The notes under the pieces were generated by a model. The model was not told the origin of the DNA. It saw only the letters and a program-made list of their open reading frames with translations, and searched no databases. Shown in pieces: positions 19,065 to 29,285 of a stretch of DNA of 64,000 bases. Source of the stretch: Bacillota bacterium. GTDB lineage: Bacteria; Bacillota; UBA4882; UBA8346. Location: NCBI GenBank assembly GCA_023426245.1, contig JAFABB010000014.1, positions 1-64,000 of the forward strand. Reading direction: 5' to 3'. Position 1 is the stretch's first letter, and every line of letters begins with the position of its first letter. The position numbers and the translations under genes were made by a program.

Positions 19065-20573
19065 ATGCGGCCAGAAATTTTACGCTTGGAAAAAGTAATC
19101 ACCGCTGAAAATGGTGTGACTCTTTTAAATCATTTTAATCTCCATATTTTTCGAGGGGAGATTATGGGCCTAATTGCCATTAACCGGCATGGACTGGAAA
19201 GTCTGATCGAGTTGATTGGCAAAAACGGACCTTTATATTATGGCTCGGTTTATTTTTGCGAGCAGCTGGTTAATAGCTATGCCCACAGCCCGCTGACGCG
19301 CAATAAGATTGCGGTGATTGAAAAGCGTTCCAGCCTGATTGAAAATTTAACGGTGGCAGATAATATTTATGTCATGCGCCGTGGTTTTAAAAAATATATT
19401 ATTCATTCCAAAACCCTCAATTCACAGTTTAGAATGTTTGCCAGGGATATTGGAGTGAATTTACACGGGGATCAGCAAGTACAAGGTTTAACCTACTATG
19501 AAAAATGTATTGTGGAATTGTTAAAAGCCATTATTGGCGGGGCCAAGCTAATCATTATCCGTGATATCAGCAACTTTATCAGTACCACGGATCTTATCAA
19601 GTTTCATAAGCTCATGCAAACTTATACCGGTTGGGGGGTTTCATTCTTATACATTTGCAGCCATCATCAGGAAGCCTTTTCAATTTGTGATAAAATTTGT
19701 TTAATGGAAAACGGTAAAGCTCTGAAGGTTTTGGGAAAGGATGAATTCCGTGAAGAAAAAATTCTGCCTTTTACCAATGAATTCTATAAAAACTATCATG
19801 TCAGGCAGGCCCTGCCGGAATGGCTAAACGATTTTCCATGGGTTTACCGGGGAAAAGCCGCCGCTATCGGCAAAGGTTTTGACAATGAAAATCCGCCGAA
19901 GCCTTTCCAAAATCAACAGCAGGTGCTAGAGTTTGCAAATGTTTCCGGTGGGAGTATCCATCATCTCACCTTTAACATCAAAGCGGGGGAATGTGTGGTC
20001 TTGCTGGACAAGAATAATACGGTATACACTGACATCCTGGCGTTGCTGAATTTTGAAAGAAAGCCAGGGCAGGGACAAATCCTGTTAAATGGGGGACTTC
20101 TCACCAAAAAAGCCGACCCCAAATTAGGTTTTATCCCGGAAAAGCCGACCCAAAATTTGTTGTTCAAGGAAATGAGCTACTTAGACAATATGTGCTTCAC
20201 ATCGGACAGAAAACTACAGCCATTTTGGATGCGCAAATCCATCAAAAAAAGCATTATTAAAGAATACCAGCCAAAGATAGGCCCGGATATCCTGGCCCAG
20301 GATATCAGCAAGCTATCGGTACAATCTCTGTATAGTCTGGTATATTATCGAATTCACTTGCAAAACCCCCAGGTTGCAGTTTGTGTCAACCCCTTTTTCG
20401 AGGCGGATATGAATATGCGCCTTCAAATCCGTAATTTACTGAAAATGATCCTGGACAAAAAAATCTCCGTCCTGATTCTAACCGTCAACTTATCCGATTC
20501 CCTCTTGATAGCGGACCGCCTTTTAGTCCTCGAAAACGGTTCCTTGATTACTGAACTTTACAGTAGCAAGTGA
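19065..20573 (+). CDS. Degenerate RbsA-like double ABC domain protein (pseudo-ATPase)
   Basis: 502 residues, the length and two-domain layout of RbsA, but the catalytic motifs are gone. The first Walker A position reads GLIAINRHGLES instead of GxxGxGKS. The signature region reads QGLTYYEKCIVEL instead of LSGGQ, and Walker B is LIIIRDISNF without the DE pair. In the second domain the Walker A position reads VVLLDKNNTVYT. The frame is open throughout and the hydrophobic pattern is kept, so it looks like a conserved protein rather than a decaying gene. It lies between the sensor kinase and the intact ABC genes. I infer a structural or regulatory role, such as linking transporter state to the kinase. 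Confidence 0.7.
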   Translation: MRPEILRLEKVITAENGVTLLNHFNLHIFRGEIMGLIAINRHGLESLIELIGKNGPLYYGSVYFCEQLVNSYAHSPLTRNKIAVIEKRSSLIENLTVADNIYVMRRGFKKYIIHSKTLNSQFRMFARDIGVNLHGDQQVQGLTYYEKCIVELLKAIIGGAKLIIIRDISNFISTTDLIKFHKLMQTYTGWGVSFLYICSHHQEAFSICDKICLMENGKALKVLGKDEFREEKILPFTNEFYKNYHVRQALPEWLNDFPWVYRGKAAAIGKGFDNENPPKPFQNQQQVLEFANVSGGSIHHLTFNIKAGECVVLLDKNNTVYTDILALLNFERKPGQGQILLNGGLLTKKADPKLGFIPEKPTQNLLFKEMSYLDNMCFTSDRKLQPFWMRKSIKKSIIKEYQPKIGPDILAQDISKLSVQSLYSLVYYRIHLQNPQVAVCVNPFFEADMNMRLQIRNLLKMILDKKISVLILTVNLSDSLLIADRLLVLENGSLITELYSSK

Positions 20574-20746
20574 GTGTGAGGTTTTTCCAAGCCAGGCCGG
20601 AATTTTCTGTGAACGCCGAAAAAACAAACTTCAAAAAAATCCACCCTGATTTCCAAAAAACCCCCCCATCCGCAAGTTTTAACTTTTTGTTATAATCTAT
20701 TCATCGAATTGAAAACGAATCCATCTCTTAAAGACAGGTGAATGAA

Positions 20747-22255
20747 GTGACGGACTATATTGTTACCATGGAACATATTTTTAAATCATTCTCCGGGGTA
20801 AAGGCATTAGACGATGTTTCATTTTATTTAAAATCCGGCGAAGTGATGGCTCTTTTGGGGGAAAACGGCGCCGGCAAATCCACCCTGATGAAAATTCTTT
20901 CCGGTGTATATACGCGTGAGGGTGGAGAAATCAGTATCTTCGGGAAAAAGGTGGGCGACATGACTCCCCACAAGGCACAGGCTTTAGGAGTTGCCATTAT
21001 CCACCAGGAACTCAATATGTGTTCTCATCTTACGGTGGCCGAAAACATCTTCCTGGGTAGGGAAAAGTGCCAAAGTGGAATTTTGTCCAATAAATTGATG
21101 AACACGGAAGCCCGTGAACTGTTAAACCGGTTAAAGATAGACATCGATCCCCAGACAGTGGTCGGAGATCTATCCGTATCCAAACAGCAAATGGTGGAAA
21201 TTGCCAAGGCGCTTCACACCAATGCCAAAGTGCTGATTATGGATGAGCCCACCAGTGCCTTAACCAGCAAGGAAATCGAGGAACTTTTTGCCATTATCAA
21301 GGATTTAAAGAAGAATGGTTGCGGGATTGTATATATTTCACACCGTTTGGAAGAGTTGCAGTATATTGTGGATCGTGTAACCATCATGCGAGACGGCAAG
21401 TTTGTAATGAGCGAAGATTTTAAGAAACTAACCATGCCGGAGATCATTTCCAATATGGTCGGACGGGAAATCAAAGAAAAATTCCCGCGGGTAAAAACCG
21501 AACGCGGCAAAAAAGTCTTCGAGGTAAAAAACATTAATGCCGGAAAAATGGTTAGAGACATCAGCTTTGAGTTATACGAAGGGGAAATTGTGGGAATTGC
21601 AGGTTTGATGGGAGCAGGACGTACTGAAACCACCCGGGCGATTTTCGGAGTGGATCCGAAGGATTCCGGAGAAATTTTTATTAACGGAGAGCCGGTTAGG
21701 ATTAACTGCCCGATGGATGCCATCAAGGCCGGGTTGGTTCTTGCACCGGAGGATCGAAAGAAAGATGGGCTTTGCACAGGCCTGTCTATCAAGGAGAACA
21801 TCGCTCTGCCGAACCTAGACATCCTTTGTAATACTCTGGGAGTGGTCAACAAGAAAAAAGAAGCGCAAATGATCGAAAAAGCCGTTTCCAGTCTCAATAT
21901 AAAACTAGCAAGTCCCGAAAATGATGCCGCCAGCCTTTCAGGCGGTAACCAGCAAAAGCTGGTTGTTGGGAAATGGTTGGCGAGAAATTCAAAGGTGGTC
22001 ATTTTTGACGAACCAACCCGCGGGATAGACGTTGCCGCCAAGGTTGAAATCTATAATATCATGAATGAGCTGAAACAGCAAGGAATCGGTGTATTGTTCG
22101 TTTCGTCGGAAATGCCGGAAATTATGGGCATCAGTGACCGGATATTGGTCATGTGCGACGGAAAGATCACCGGTGAACTGGACCAGGAACAGGCGACTCA
22201 AAACAAGATCTTGGAGTATGCCACTCGCTTTGAAAGTAAAGATATAGCCAGTTAA
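20747..22255 (+). CDS. RbsA/MglA-type sugar ABC transporter ATPase (system 2)
   Basis: About 502 residues with two nucleotide-binding domains. The first has Walker A GENGAGKST, a QQMVEIAKAL region and MDEPTSALTSKE. The second has LSGGNQQKLVVGKW and DEPTRGIDVAAK. The GTG at 20747 follows AGGTGA; an in-frame GTG at 20738 lacks a good RBS. A TATAAT box at 20691-20696 lies upstream without a good -35, suggesting an activated promoter. It is the functional counterpart of the degenerate protein encoded just before it. Confidence 0.92.
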   Translation: MTDYIVTMEHIFKSFSGVKALDDVSFYLKSGEVMALLGENGAGKSTLMKILSGVYTREGGEISIFGKKVGDMTPHKAQALGVAIIHQELNMCSHLTVAENIFLGREKCQSGILSNKLMNTEARELLNRLKIDIDPQTVVGDLSVSKQQMVEIAKALHTNAKVLIMDEPTSALTSKEIEELFAIIKDLKKNGCGIVYISHRLEELQYIVDRVTIMRDGKFVMSEDFKKLTMPEIISNMVGREIKEKFPRVKTERGKKVFEVKNINAGKMVRDISFELYEGEIVGIAGLMGAGRTETTRAIFGVDPKDSGEIFINGEPVRINCPMDAIKAGLVLAPEDRKKDGLCTGLSIKENIALPNLDILCNTLGVVNKKKEAQMIEKAVSSLNIKLASPENDAASLSGGNQQKLVVGKWLARNSKVVIFDEPTRGIDVAAKVEIYNIMNELKQQGIGVLFVSSEMPEIMGISDRILVMCDGKITGELDQEQATQNKILEYATRFESKDIAS

Positions 22256-22285
22256 AAGTATTAAAAGAATTCGAGGTAAAGCATA

Positions 22286-23317
22286 ATGGGAAATAATATA
22301 CTGAAAAGATTATTTAACATCCGTGGAATGGGTCAGGTTATTACGGTTGGTATCGGTCTAATTGTAATGTGTGTGGTTTTTGGAATTATCAATCCCTTGT
22401 TTTTTTCGCCAGTCAATGTTGCCAACCTTTTGCGGCAAATTGCACCGATTCTTTTAATCGGTATCGCTCAGTCTTATGTCCTGATTACGGGAAACATCGA
22501 CCTTTCCATTGGCTCGGTAGTCGGCATGAGCTGCATGGTGTCGGCGACCTTAATGACTCGTGGAGTCGACCCCTGGGTCGCGGCAGGAATCACCATGGTT
22601 ATTTGCCTGTTAACCGGTGTTCTCAACGGTTTTCTGGTTTCCGGCTGCAAACTTCCTTCATTTATTGCGACATTGGGTACCATGACCATAGCGCGGGGTG
22701 TGGCCCAGATTGTCAATAATAATTATAATACCAATTTAATTGGCGACGGTCCCATTGCCAATGCCTTCCGTAATTTTTTCTACTACGGAAAAACTTTCGG
22801 CATCTTTAACCCAATCATTATTGCCATTGTTTTATGGCTTATTTTCAACTTCTTACTCAGTAAGACCCGTACCGGACGGCATATTTACGCTACGGGAAGT
22901 AATTTAGAAGCTGCGCGCCTTTCCGGAGTTAATACTTTGAACACGGTGATCAAGGCCTATGCGGTCAGCGCATTTTGCTCCGGTGTTGTTGGACTCATCA
23001 TCTGCGCCACCACAGGTATGGGAACCATGGATGCCGGTAACTCTTATGAACTCTATGCCGTTGCGGCGGCAGTTATCGGTGGTGTCAGTACCCTTGGAGG
23101 ACAGGGGATTTTACTTGGCACCGTTGTTGGAGCATGTATTTGGGGCGCTCTGGCTAACGGTCTGCAATTTGCAGGCGCGCCGGTGGCCATCCGTAATATT
23201 GTGATCGGTATTATTGTTGTGTTATCCGTATTCATGGATGTTATTGTCCGCTCCAGAAGAACGGAAAAAACCAAAACCAAAACAACTGCTAAACCGCAGG
23301 TGGTAACCCCGAGTTAA
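22286..23317 (+). CDS. RbsC-type sugar ABC transporter permease (system 2)
   Basis: 343 residues with 8-10 hydrophobic helices. Family motifs are IDLSIGSVVGMS and AAAVIGGVSTLGGQG. The C-terminus is basic and threonine-rich. GAGG precedes the ATG, 30 bases after the ATPase stop. It partners the ATPase at 20747 and the binding protein at 23361. Confidence 0.92.
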   Translation: MGNNILKRLFNIRGMGQVITVGIGLIVMCVVFGIINPLFFSPVNVANLLRQIAPILLIGIAQSYVLITGNIDLSIGSVVGMSCMVSATLMTRGVDPWVAAGITMVICLLTGVLNGFLVSGCKLPSFIATLGTMTIARGVAQIVNNNYNTNLIGDGPIANAFRNFFYYGKTFGIFNPIIIAIVLWLIFNFLLSKTRTGRHIYATGSNLEAARLSGVNTLNTVIKAYAVSAFCSGVVGLIICATTGMGTMDAGNSYELYAVAAAVIGGVSTLGGQGILLGTVVGACIWGALANGLQFAGAPVAIRNIVIGIIVVLSVFMDVIVRSRRTEKTKTKTTAKPQVVTPS

Positions 23318-23360
23318 TAAAAGCCACAAGGCTTTTATATAAAAAAGGAGGAAAAAGTTG

Positions 23361-24269
23361 ATGAAGAAAGTAAGTACTCTGTTCCTGTGTGCACTTCTCG
23401 TTCTCGCGGTGAGTTTTGCTTCTGTATCCATAGCCGCACCCAAAACATTTAAAGTATTTCTGATCACCATGGACCAAATGGACCAGTATTGGGCAGGAGT
23501 TGACCAAGGTTGCAAAAAGGCAGTCGCCGAACTGGGTAACGTTGATTACAAATGGACGGCTCCGGATATCAAAGATGACGCCAAACAAATTGAAATGATT
23601 AATAATGCGGTTGCCAACGGCGCCAATGCTATTTTGCTGGCAGCAAACGGCCCGGACGCGGTTACATCCGCTTTGAAAGAAGCTCAAGCAAAAAAAGTCC
23701 AAATTCTTTATGTTGATTCTCCCGCCAAATTCCCTGCAGTTGGAACTTTTGCCACCAATAATGAAGGAGCAGGTAAAACTGCAGGTCTTGAAATGTTGAA
23801 GAACCTTGCCAAAGCGGGTATCAAAAAAGGTAAAATCGGTATTGTCAGTGTTAATGCGGCAACCGCTTCCACCGTTGCCCGTGAAAAAGGATTCCGTGCG
23901 GCTTTTGCAGGCAAAGGTTTCACCTTGCTAGCCACCCAATATTGCGACGGTGATGCGGCAAAAGCAAAAGATATCTCCACCAACTATATTACTCAAGGTT
24001 GCGTTGGTATCTTTGGCGCGAATGAGGGTTCCGCAGTAGGTGCCGGTAATGCAATCAGAGAATCCGGTCAATCAGTTATCGGTATTGGCTTTGATTCATC
24101 CGATGCTATCAAAAGTTTGTTAAAAGAAGGATTTTTAAAAGCAACTATGGTTCAAAATCCATCCGTGATGGGTTATGAAGGCTTGAAAAAAGTAATTAGC
24201 GTTTTAGAGGGTAAGGTTAAGGCTGACGGTAAGGTAGTCGATACGGGAGTATCGATCGTTACCAAGTAA
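23361..24269 (+). CDS. RbsB-type sugar-binding protein (system 2)
   Basis: About 302 residues. A classical signal peptide ends in SIAAPKTF, a signal-peptidase-I site without lipobox cysteine. The mature protein is a Peripla_BP_4 fold (MDQMDQYWAGVDQG ligand strand; GIFGANEGSAVGAG; VIGIGFDSSDAIK). AAGGAGG lies 9 bases before the ATG. It ends the operon, followed by a terminator. Confidence 0.9.
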   Translation: MKKVSTLFLCALLVLAVSFASVSIAAPKTFKVFLITMDQMDQYWAGVDQGCKKAVAELGNVDYKWTAPDIKDDAKQIEMINNAVANGANAILLAANGPDAVTSALKEAQAKKVQILYVDSPAKFPAVGTFATNNEGAGKTAGLEMLKNLAKAGIKKGKIGIVSVNAATASTVAREKGFRAAFAGKGFTLLATQYCDGDAAKAKDISTNYITQGCVGIFGANEGSAVGAGNAIRESGQSVIGIGFDSSDAIKSLLKEGFLKATMVQNPSVMGYEGLKKVISVLEGKVKADGKVVDTGVSIVTK

Positions 24270-24300
24270 GCTATCTTTTTCTGGAAGCCAGTGTTCCATA

Positions 24301-24340
24301 AAAACCCGGATATTCAAAGTATCCCGGGTTTTTTTATTTC
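24301..24340 (+). terminator. Intrinsic terminator of sugar operon 2
   Basis: AACCCGGATA pairs with TATCCCGGGTT with one bulged C, followed by a T-rich tail (GTTTTTTTATTTC). The remaining 270 bases to the next gene hold no element I can assign with confidence. Confidence 0.8.
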
Positions 24341-24606
24341 AATTTCAAATTAATTACGTTTCTCCGTACATCAGTGCTACCTGTCTTTTTGGTGATTTAT
24401 ATTGAAGCGGAAATTTTATCAAAAGTGCCACGGAGGAAATTAACATAAATTGACGAAAATTATATGATATTGCATTATTGTATTGTTATCGTCCCAAATC
24501 GGATTAAGAAAAATTTTTTAACTCTTTGACAAAGACTTGCCATAAAATTTGCTACCGAGAAAGTTATTCAGCAGCTCCTTAAAGACCCGGTGGAGGTGAA
24601 CCGAAT

Positions 24607-25695
24607 TTGATTCGGGCGATTATTGTGGATGATGAACAACCATCCGTCGCTAAGTTGGAAAAATTACTGAACGAAAGCGGTATGGTTGAGGTTAGGGATA
24701 GATTCACCGAACCTTTGGTCGCTTTGGACTATTTAAAAAACAATCCAGTGGATGTTGCCTTTTTGGATATCGAAATGCCCGATATGGACGGTATTGAACT
24801 CTCAAACCGGTTCCTTGATTTGCAGGGGAAATTGGCCGTGGTTTTTGTCACTGCCTATAACCAATATGCGGTGGAAGCCTTTCGTTTGAATGCCTTGGAT
24901 TATCTAATGAAGCCGGTGACCGCAGAGAGACTGCGGGAGACTTTGGAGCGGATCGCTGCCAAAAAGGAAATCAGGTTCCAGCTTAGTATGGTCAGAATCG
25001 GCTGTTTCGGTAAATTTAAAGTCGATGCGGGAGGGGCAGAGGTCAAATTCCGGACGGAAAAGGCCCGGGAATTAATGGCATTTTTAACGGACCGTCAGGG
25101 AGACTTTGTGCATCGCGATGAAATCTGTGACAATTTATGGGAAGAATATGACGGCGACCGGGCGTTGATCCATTTTCATACTACCTTGCACTATGTAAAA
25201 AAAGCTTTGCTTCTGCAGGGGTTACAGGTGCCGATCGAACATGATAAGGGAAGCTACCGTCTGAATATAGACGGGTTGGATTGCGATTACTGCCGTTTCA
25301 TGAAATTTATCACACCAGCAGGAAAGGTTCAGCAAAACAATATTTTGGAATATGAAGAAACTGCCGGAATATATCACGGCGATTATTTGGCCAGCGAAGA
25401 ATATGCCTGGGCGGAGCGGAAAAGGCAAATGTTGAAGGAACGGTTTATTCTGCTGTTGCTCCAAATTTCCGAATATTACCGGAAAAACGGCGAGCCACAG
25501 AAAGATATTTTTTGGCTCAAGCAAGGATTGCTCCGGGAACCTCTTCACCGGGAGGTCAATTACAGACTGATTGAGGCATTGCTTTTGATGGACGACCGGG
25601 TTTCGGCAAGGAAGTATTATGAAATGTATCAAAACGACTTAAAACGGAAATTGAAACACAGTCCGGATCATGGATTTTTAAAATTAATCGGGTGA
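24607..25695 (+). CDS. Response regulator with SARP/BTAD-type output domain
   Basis: 362 residues from a TTG start with GGAGGTG 9 bases upstream. The receiver domain covers 1-120 with Asp54 (AFLDIEMPD) and Lys in YLMKPV. Next comes an OmpR-like winged helix (about 135-225; RIGCFGKFKVDAGG, EICDNLWEEYDG). A bacterial transcriptional activator (BTAD) helical repeat region (about 235-362) ends the protein. This architecture is found in Bacillota beside 7TM-DISM hybrid kinases, exactly as here. The target genes are not evident. Confidence 0.87.
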   Translation: MIRAIIVDDEQPSVAKLEKLLNESGMVEVRDRFTEPLVALDYLKNNPVDVAFLDIEMPDMDGIELSNRFLDLQGKLAVVFVTAYNQYAVEAFRLNALDYLMKPVTAERLRETLERIAAKKEIRFQLSMVRIGCFGKFKVDAGGAEVKFRTEKARELMAFLTDRQGDFVHRDEICDNLWEEYDGDRALIHFHTTLHYVKKALLLQGLQVPIEHDKGSYRLNIDGLDCDYCRFMKFITPAGKVQQNNILEYEETAGIYHGDYLASEEYAWAERKRQMLKERFILLLLQISEYYRKNGEPQKDIFWLKQGLLREPLHREVNYRLIEALLLMDDRVSARKYYEMYQNDLKRKLKHSPDHGFLKLIG

Positions 25696-25843
25696 AGTTT
25701 ATTCGGTATGTGAAGATATTAGAAATGGAAATGATGGGCGGATCAGGATTTGGCAAATGCATAAGAGGATTCCGGTGATTTGTCCAAAAATTTGAAATTT
25801 CATTTTATCCGACAGGTAACCGTGACCGTAAGGGGAAACTAGG

Positions 25844-28800
25844 ATGATTCAAATAACGGTAAATAAGCGCTTATTTCTGTTATTGTCTTGTGTAATCATT
25901 ACCGGATTTATTTTTGTCGGTATTTTTATTTTATTGCAACCCGGGAATGGCCGATTATGTCCCGTCAACGGGCGGTTGGACCTGGAGAACTGGAATCCGG
26001 AGCGGGACGGTAATCTCATTTTAAGTGGCGGATGGGACTTTTACTGGAAAAAATTACTGACTTACCAGGAACTCCAAAGGAATCCTCATCCCGATCTGCG
26101 CGTTAAGGTCCCCGAAGTATGGAACAAATACCGGCTCCGGGGGAAATCTCTCCCCGGGTTTGGATATGCCACCTATCGGTTGCGAGTCTTACATGTTCCC
26201 ACAGGCAGGCCGTTAGCCTTGAGGATTCCCACCCTATCGGCAGCTTATCGAATCTATATCGACAGTGCATTCGTTGCTGGCAATGGAAAGGTCGGTCCTG
26301 ATAGGGAATTATTCGCGCCCCAGTACCAGCCTGGGATTATTGAATTTATCCCGGCAAAAACCAGTTTTGAACTCATCGTCCAAGTGGCCAACTTTTCTTA
26401 TGCCCGAGGCGGCATGTGGTATCGGATGATTTTGGGCACACCGGAACAAATCAGAAAATCGTACCGGAATACGGCCGATAAAGATTTGCTATTAACCGGA
26501 GCTCTGGTAGTGATGACCCTTTATTACCTGGGTATTTTCCTGCTTTGGCCTGAAAGCAAGGGCAGTTTGTATTTTGCGGTGCTATGTTTGATGTTTATAA
26601 GCCGGACTGCAGTTTTTGGAGACTATTTCCTTTACCGGCTTCCTCCTGTAACGGGTTATCAAGTCATCATCACACTAGCATTCCTGATACTGGTTTGGTT
26701 CCCCATCATAATTTTACTATTCATTGATCAGTTATTTCCTGAAGAAACCTCAAAAAAAGCCCTTAAAAGGTTTCTGGCTTATGGAACACTAATGGCGGCG
26801 GTGTTTTTATTTACCCCGATCGGTTTTTATTCGCGCTTGATTGTTCCGGTTCTGGTCATGGCGGCCGCTGTTTATATTTATGCGGTATTTTGTTTGATGA
26901 AAGCATTCATGGACCGGAAAAAGGATGCCCTGCTGGCGCTAATCGGGACATTGGCCTTGATCATCAGCGCCATACGGGTTATGGCAAACCAGAATAACAT
27001 CATTCTTTGCAATTACGGTTTCTTAGTCCAAGCTGGTTTATTGACTCTGCTCATTTTACAGTCATTTATTTTGGCACGCCGTTTTTCAACCGCCTTCCGT
27101 GAAGTCGAGGCTTTATCGAAAAAACTTTTGAAATTGGATAAGATCAAAGATGAATTCCTGGCCAACACTTCCCATGAGCTGCGGACACCCTTAAGCGGAA
27201 TCCTCGGGCTATCCGAAGCCACCCTACGGGGATCCGAAGGCGAACTTAACAGTGGGCAAAAGCGGAATTTATCAATTATCGCCGCCAGCGGTCGGAGACT
27301 GGCCACTCTGATCAATGATATTCTGGATTATTCCAAGTTGAAACACGGTGATATCCGCTTGAATATCGGGATGGTAAGAGTGGACGGACCGATTCATACG
27401 GTGGTCAAGGTTTTTCAGGAATTAAGCAAAACAAAAGAGTATCAGATAACCTGCCGGCTTCCGGAGGTCATGCCAACGGTTCTAGCGGATGAAAACCGGG
27501 TCGTGCAGATATTATACAATTTGATCGGCAATGCCGTAAAATTTACCACCCGGGGTTATATTCGGGTTACTGCTGAAGTGTCCGGAAGAAAACTCGAAAT
27601 TTGTGTCAGGGATACGGGGGAAGGTATTCCCGCGGAGAAGTTGGAAGATATCTTCAAATCTTTTGAACAATTGGATACTTCATTGACGCGCAAGCAGGGT
27701 GGAACCGGGCTCGGGTTATTTATCACCAAACAACTGGTGGAACTGCAGGGGGGGACTATCCGGGTCGAGTCCGTTCCCGGCGTGGGTTCGGCTTTTTATT
27801 TTACTTTGCCCCTGGCCGACAATCCCGGTAATCAGATTGTTGGCCTGTTTTCGAAAGAGGAGGAACAACATATCGCTTTACCGGAGTTAGCTGCGACAGC
27901 TTTCGAAAATGATGACCCGGCTGAATCGGAAATATTAGAAAGTGGGGTCCGGATTCTTTTGGTGGATGATGATGCCGTCAATCTCCAATCTTTAAAAGCC
28001 ATCTTGAAAATCGACGGCTACTCCGTTGCCGCCGTGAACAGCGGCAAGGCCGCTTTAGAAGAACTTGGCAGGAGTCGCCAATATTCTTTGGCGATTCTCG
28101 ATGTGATGATGCCGGAAATGTCCGGTTATGAGGTATGCCGCAGGTTACGGGAGAGTAAGTCGAATTTTGACTTGCCGGTGTTGATGCTCACGGCTAAGAC
28201 CGCTACTGAGGATATTGTCGCCGGTTTTGAGGCGGGGGCCAATGATTATTTACCCAAACCTTTTGAGCCGGAAGAGTTGCTTGCAAGAGTCAGGACATTG
28301 GTAAATCTTAAGAATTCCGTGGATAAGGCGATTGCTACAGAATTAGCCTTCATGCAGGCACAGATTAAGCCACATTTTTTATATAACACTTTGAACACGA
28401 TTTCCTCATTTTGCGATACTGCGCCTGAGCAGGCCCGGATATTGATTGATGAGTTTGCCAGTTACCTGCGGCAGAGTTTTGACTTTAAGAACCTGGAGCT
28501 GTACGTTCCGATACAGAATGAGATAAACCATATAAATTCCTACCTTGAAATTGAAAAAGCCCGTTTTGGCTCGAAATTGCGTATCGAGTTTGCGATCGAA
28601 GAGACCCCGGGAGTCAAAATTCCGCCGCTTTCAATCCAACCCCTGGTGGAAAATGCAATCTGCCACGGAATCCGTAAAAAAGGGGGCGATGGTACGGTGA
28701 AGATTTCGGTTAAAGATACCGGGGATAGTGTACTCGTTTCGGTGGCCGACGACGGACCGGGCATCCCTCCGGAAAAACTGCAAAAGATACTTACGGCTGA

Positions 28801-28945
28801 CACAACCTGGGGAATAGGACTATGGAATATCGATTACCGGCTCAGGAAGCTTTTCGGTAAGGGCCTTACAATCGAAAGCGAACTTGGCAAAGGCACAAGG
28901 GTGATGTTCATAATCCCGCGTGAAAGCGACAAATTGCTTCCCTAA
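25844..28945 (+). CDS. 7TMR-DISM hybrid sensor kinase with two kinase modules and a receiver
   Basis: 1033 residues. Domains in order: N-terminal membrane helix (about 9-31), extracellular jelly-roll-like DISM region (about 35-205), seven-helix membrane part (about 215-420), HisKA with His444 (SHELRTP), HATPase_c (DTGEGIP, GGTGLGL), receiver with Asp753 (LDVMMPEMSG), and then a second LytS-type kinase module with His844 (IKPHFLYNTLN) and its own HATPase_c (ADDGPGIPPEK). Two distinct kinase families in one chain is unusual but recurs in Bacillota. Its likely partner is the response regulator encoded just upstream. Confidence 0.88.
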   Translation: MIQITVNKRLFLLLSCVIITGFIFVGIFILLQPGNGRLCPVNGRLDLENWNPERDGNLILSGGWDFYWKKLLTYQELQRNPHPDLRVKVPEVWNKYRLRGKSLPGFGYATYRLRVLHVPTGRPLALRIPTLSAAYRIYIDSAFVAGNGKVGPDRELFAPQYQPGIIEFIPAKTSFELIVQVANFSYARGGMWYRMILGTPEQIRKSYRNTADKDLLLTGALVVMTLYYLGIFLLWPESKGSLYFAVLCLMFISRTAVFGDYFLYRLPPVTGYQVIITLAFLILVWFPIIILLFIDQLFPEETSKKALKRFLAYGTLMAAVFLFTPIGFYSRLIVPVLVMAAAVYIYAVFCLMKAFMDRKKDALLALIGTLALIISAIRVMANQNNIILCNYGFLVQAGLLTLLILQSFILARRFSTAFREVEALSKKLLKLDKIKDEFLANTSHELRTPLSGILGLSEATLRGSEGELNSGQKRNLSIIAASGRRLATLINDILDYSKLKHGDIRLNIGMVRVDGPIHTVVKVFQELSKTKEYQITCRLPEVMPTVLADENRVVQILYNLIGNAVKFTTRGYIRVTAEVSGRKLEICVRDTGEGIPAEKLEDIFKSFEQLDTSLTRKQGGTGLGLFITKQLVELQGGTIRVESVPGVGSAFYFTLPLADNPGNQIVGLFSKEEEQHIALPELAATAFENDDPAESEILESGVRILLVDDDAVNLQSLKAILKIDGYSVAAVNSGKAALEELGRSRQYSLAILDVMMPEMSGYEVCRRLRESKSNFDLPVLMLTAKTATEDIVAGFEAGANDYLPKPFEPEELLARVRTLVNLKNSVDKAIATELAFMQAQIKPHFLYNTLNTISSFCDTAPEQARILIDEFASYLRQSFDFKNLELYVPIQNEINHINSYLEIEKARFGSKLRIEFAIEETPGVKIPPLSIQPLVENAICHGIRKKGGDGTVKISVKDTGDSVLVSVADDGPGIPPEKLQKILTADTTWGIGLWNIDYRLRKLFGKGLTIESELGKGTRVMFIIPRESDKLLP

Positions 28946-29199
28946 AAAATCCCCTGTCATTTTCAGCTTTTTCATCTCTAGAGCCGATTCAGATGCGTGC
29001 GTCAGTGACCCCCAATGCCTGAAAATACTATGGGGTTTGTTTCGAATATACAGGAGGGATGAGGGCATAGGTCATCAAAACGGATTTTAAATTTTCAAAC
29101 CTTCTCAATTGCAATTTTCAAGAAGCCGGAAAAATCATGGATATTGAACTGTTAGATCATCTCATAACCGGAGAGCAGAGGCCCTTGATAAAGGATCCG

Positions 29200-29228
29200 T
29201 TGACTTGCGTTTATAGGATTGATATGAT
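29200..29228 (+). promoter_or_regulatory. Promoter of the ferritin-like gene
   Basis: TTGACT (29200-29205), a 17-base spacer and TATGAT (29223-29228) lie 57 bases upstream of the start. The rest of the 340-base gap 28946-29285 shows no other feature I can support. Confidence 0.7.
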
Positions 29229-29285
29229 GAGTATTGAAAGTTTTTATTAGGAAAACTTAATAAAAATGCTAAAGGGGGAGACGAA

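Noticed and set aside
21214..22041. 275-residue open frame on the minus strand
   Set aside because: It is the shadow of the intact RbsA-type ATPase gene on the plus strand and has no recognisable domain.
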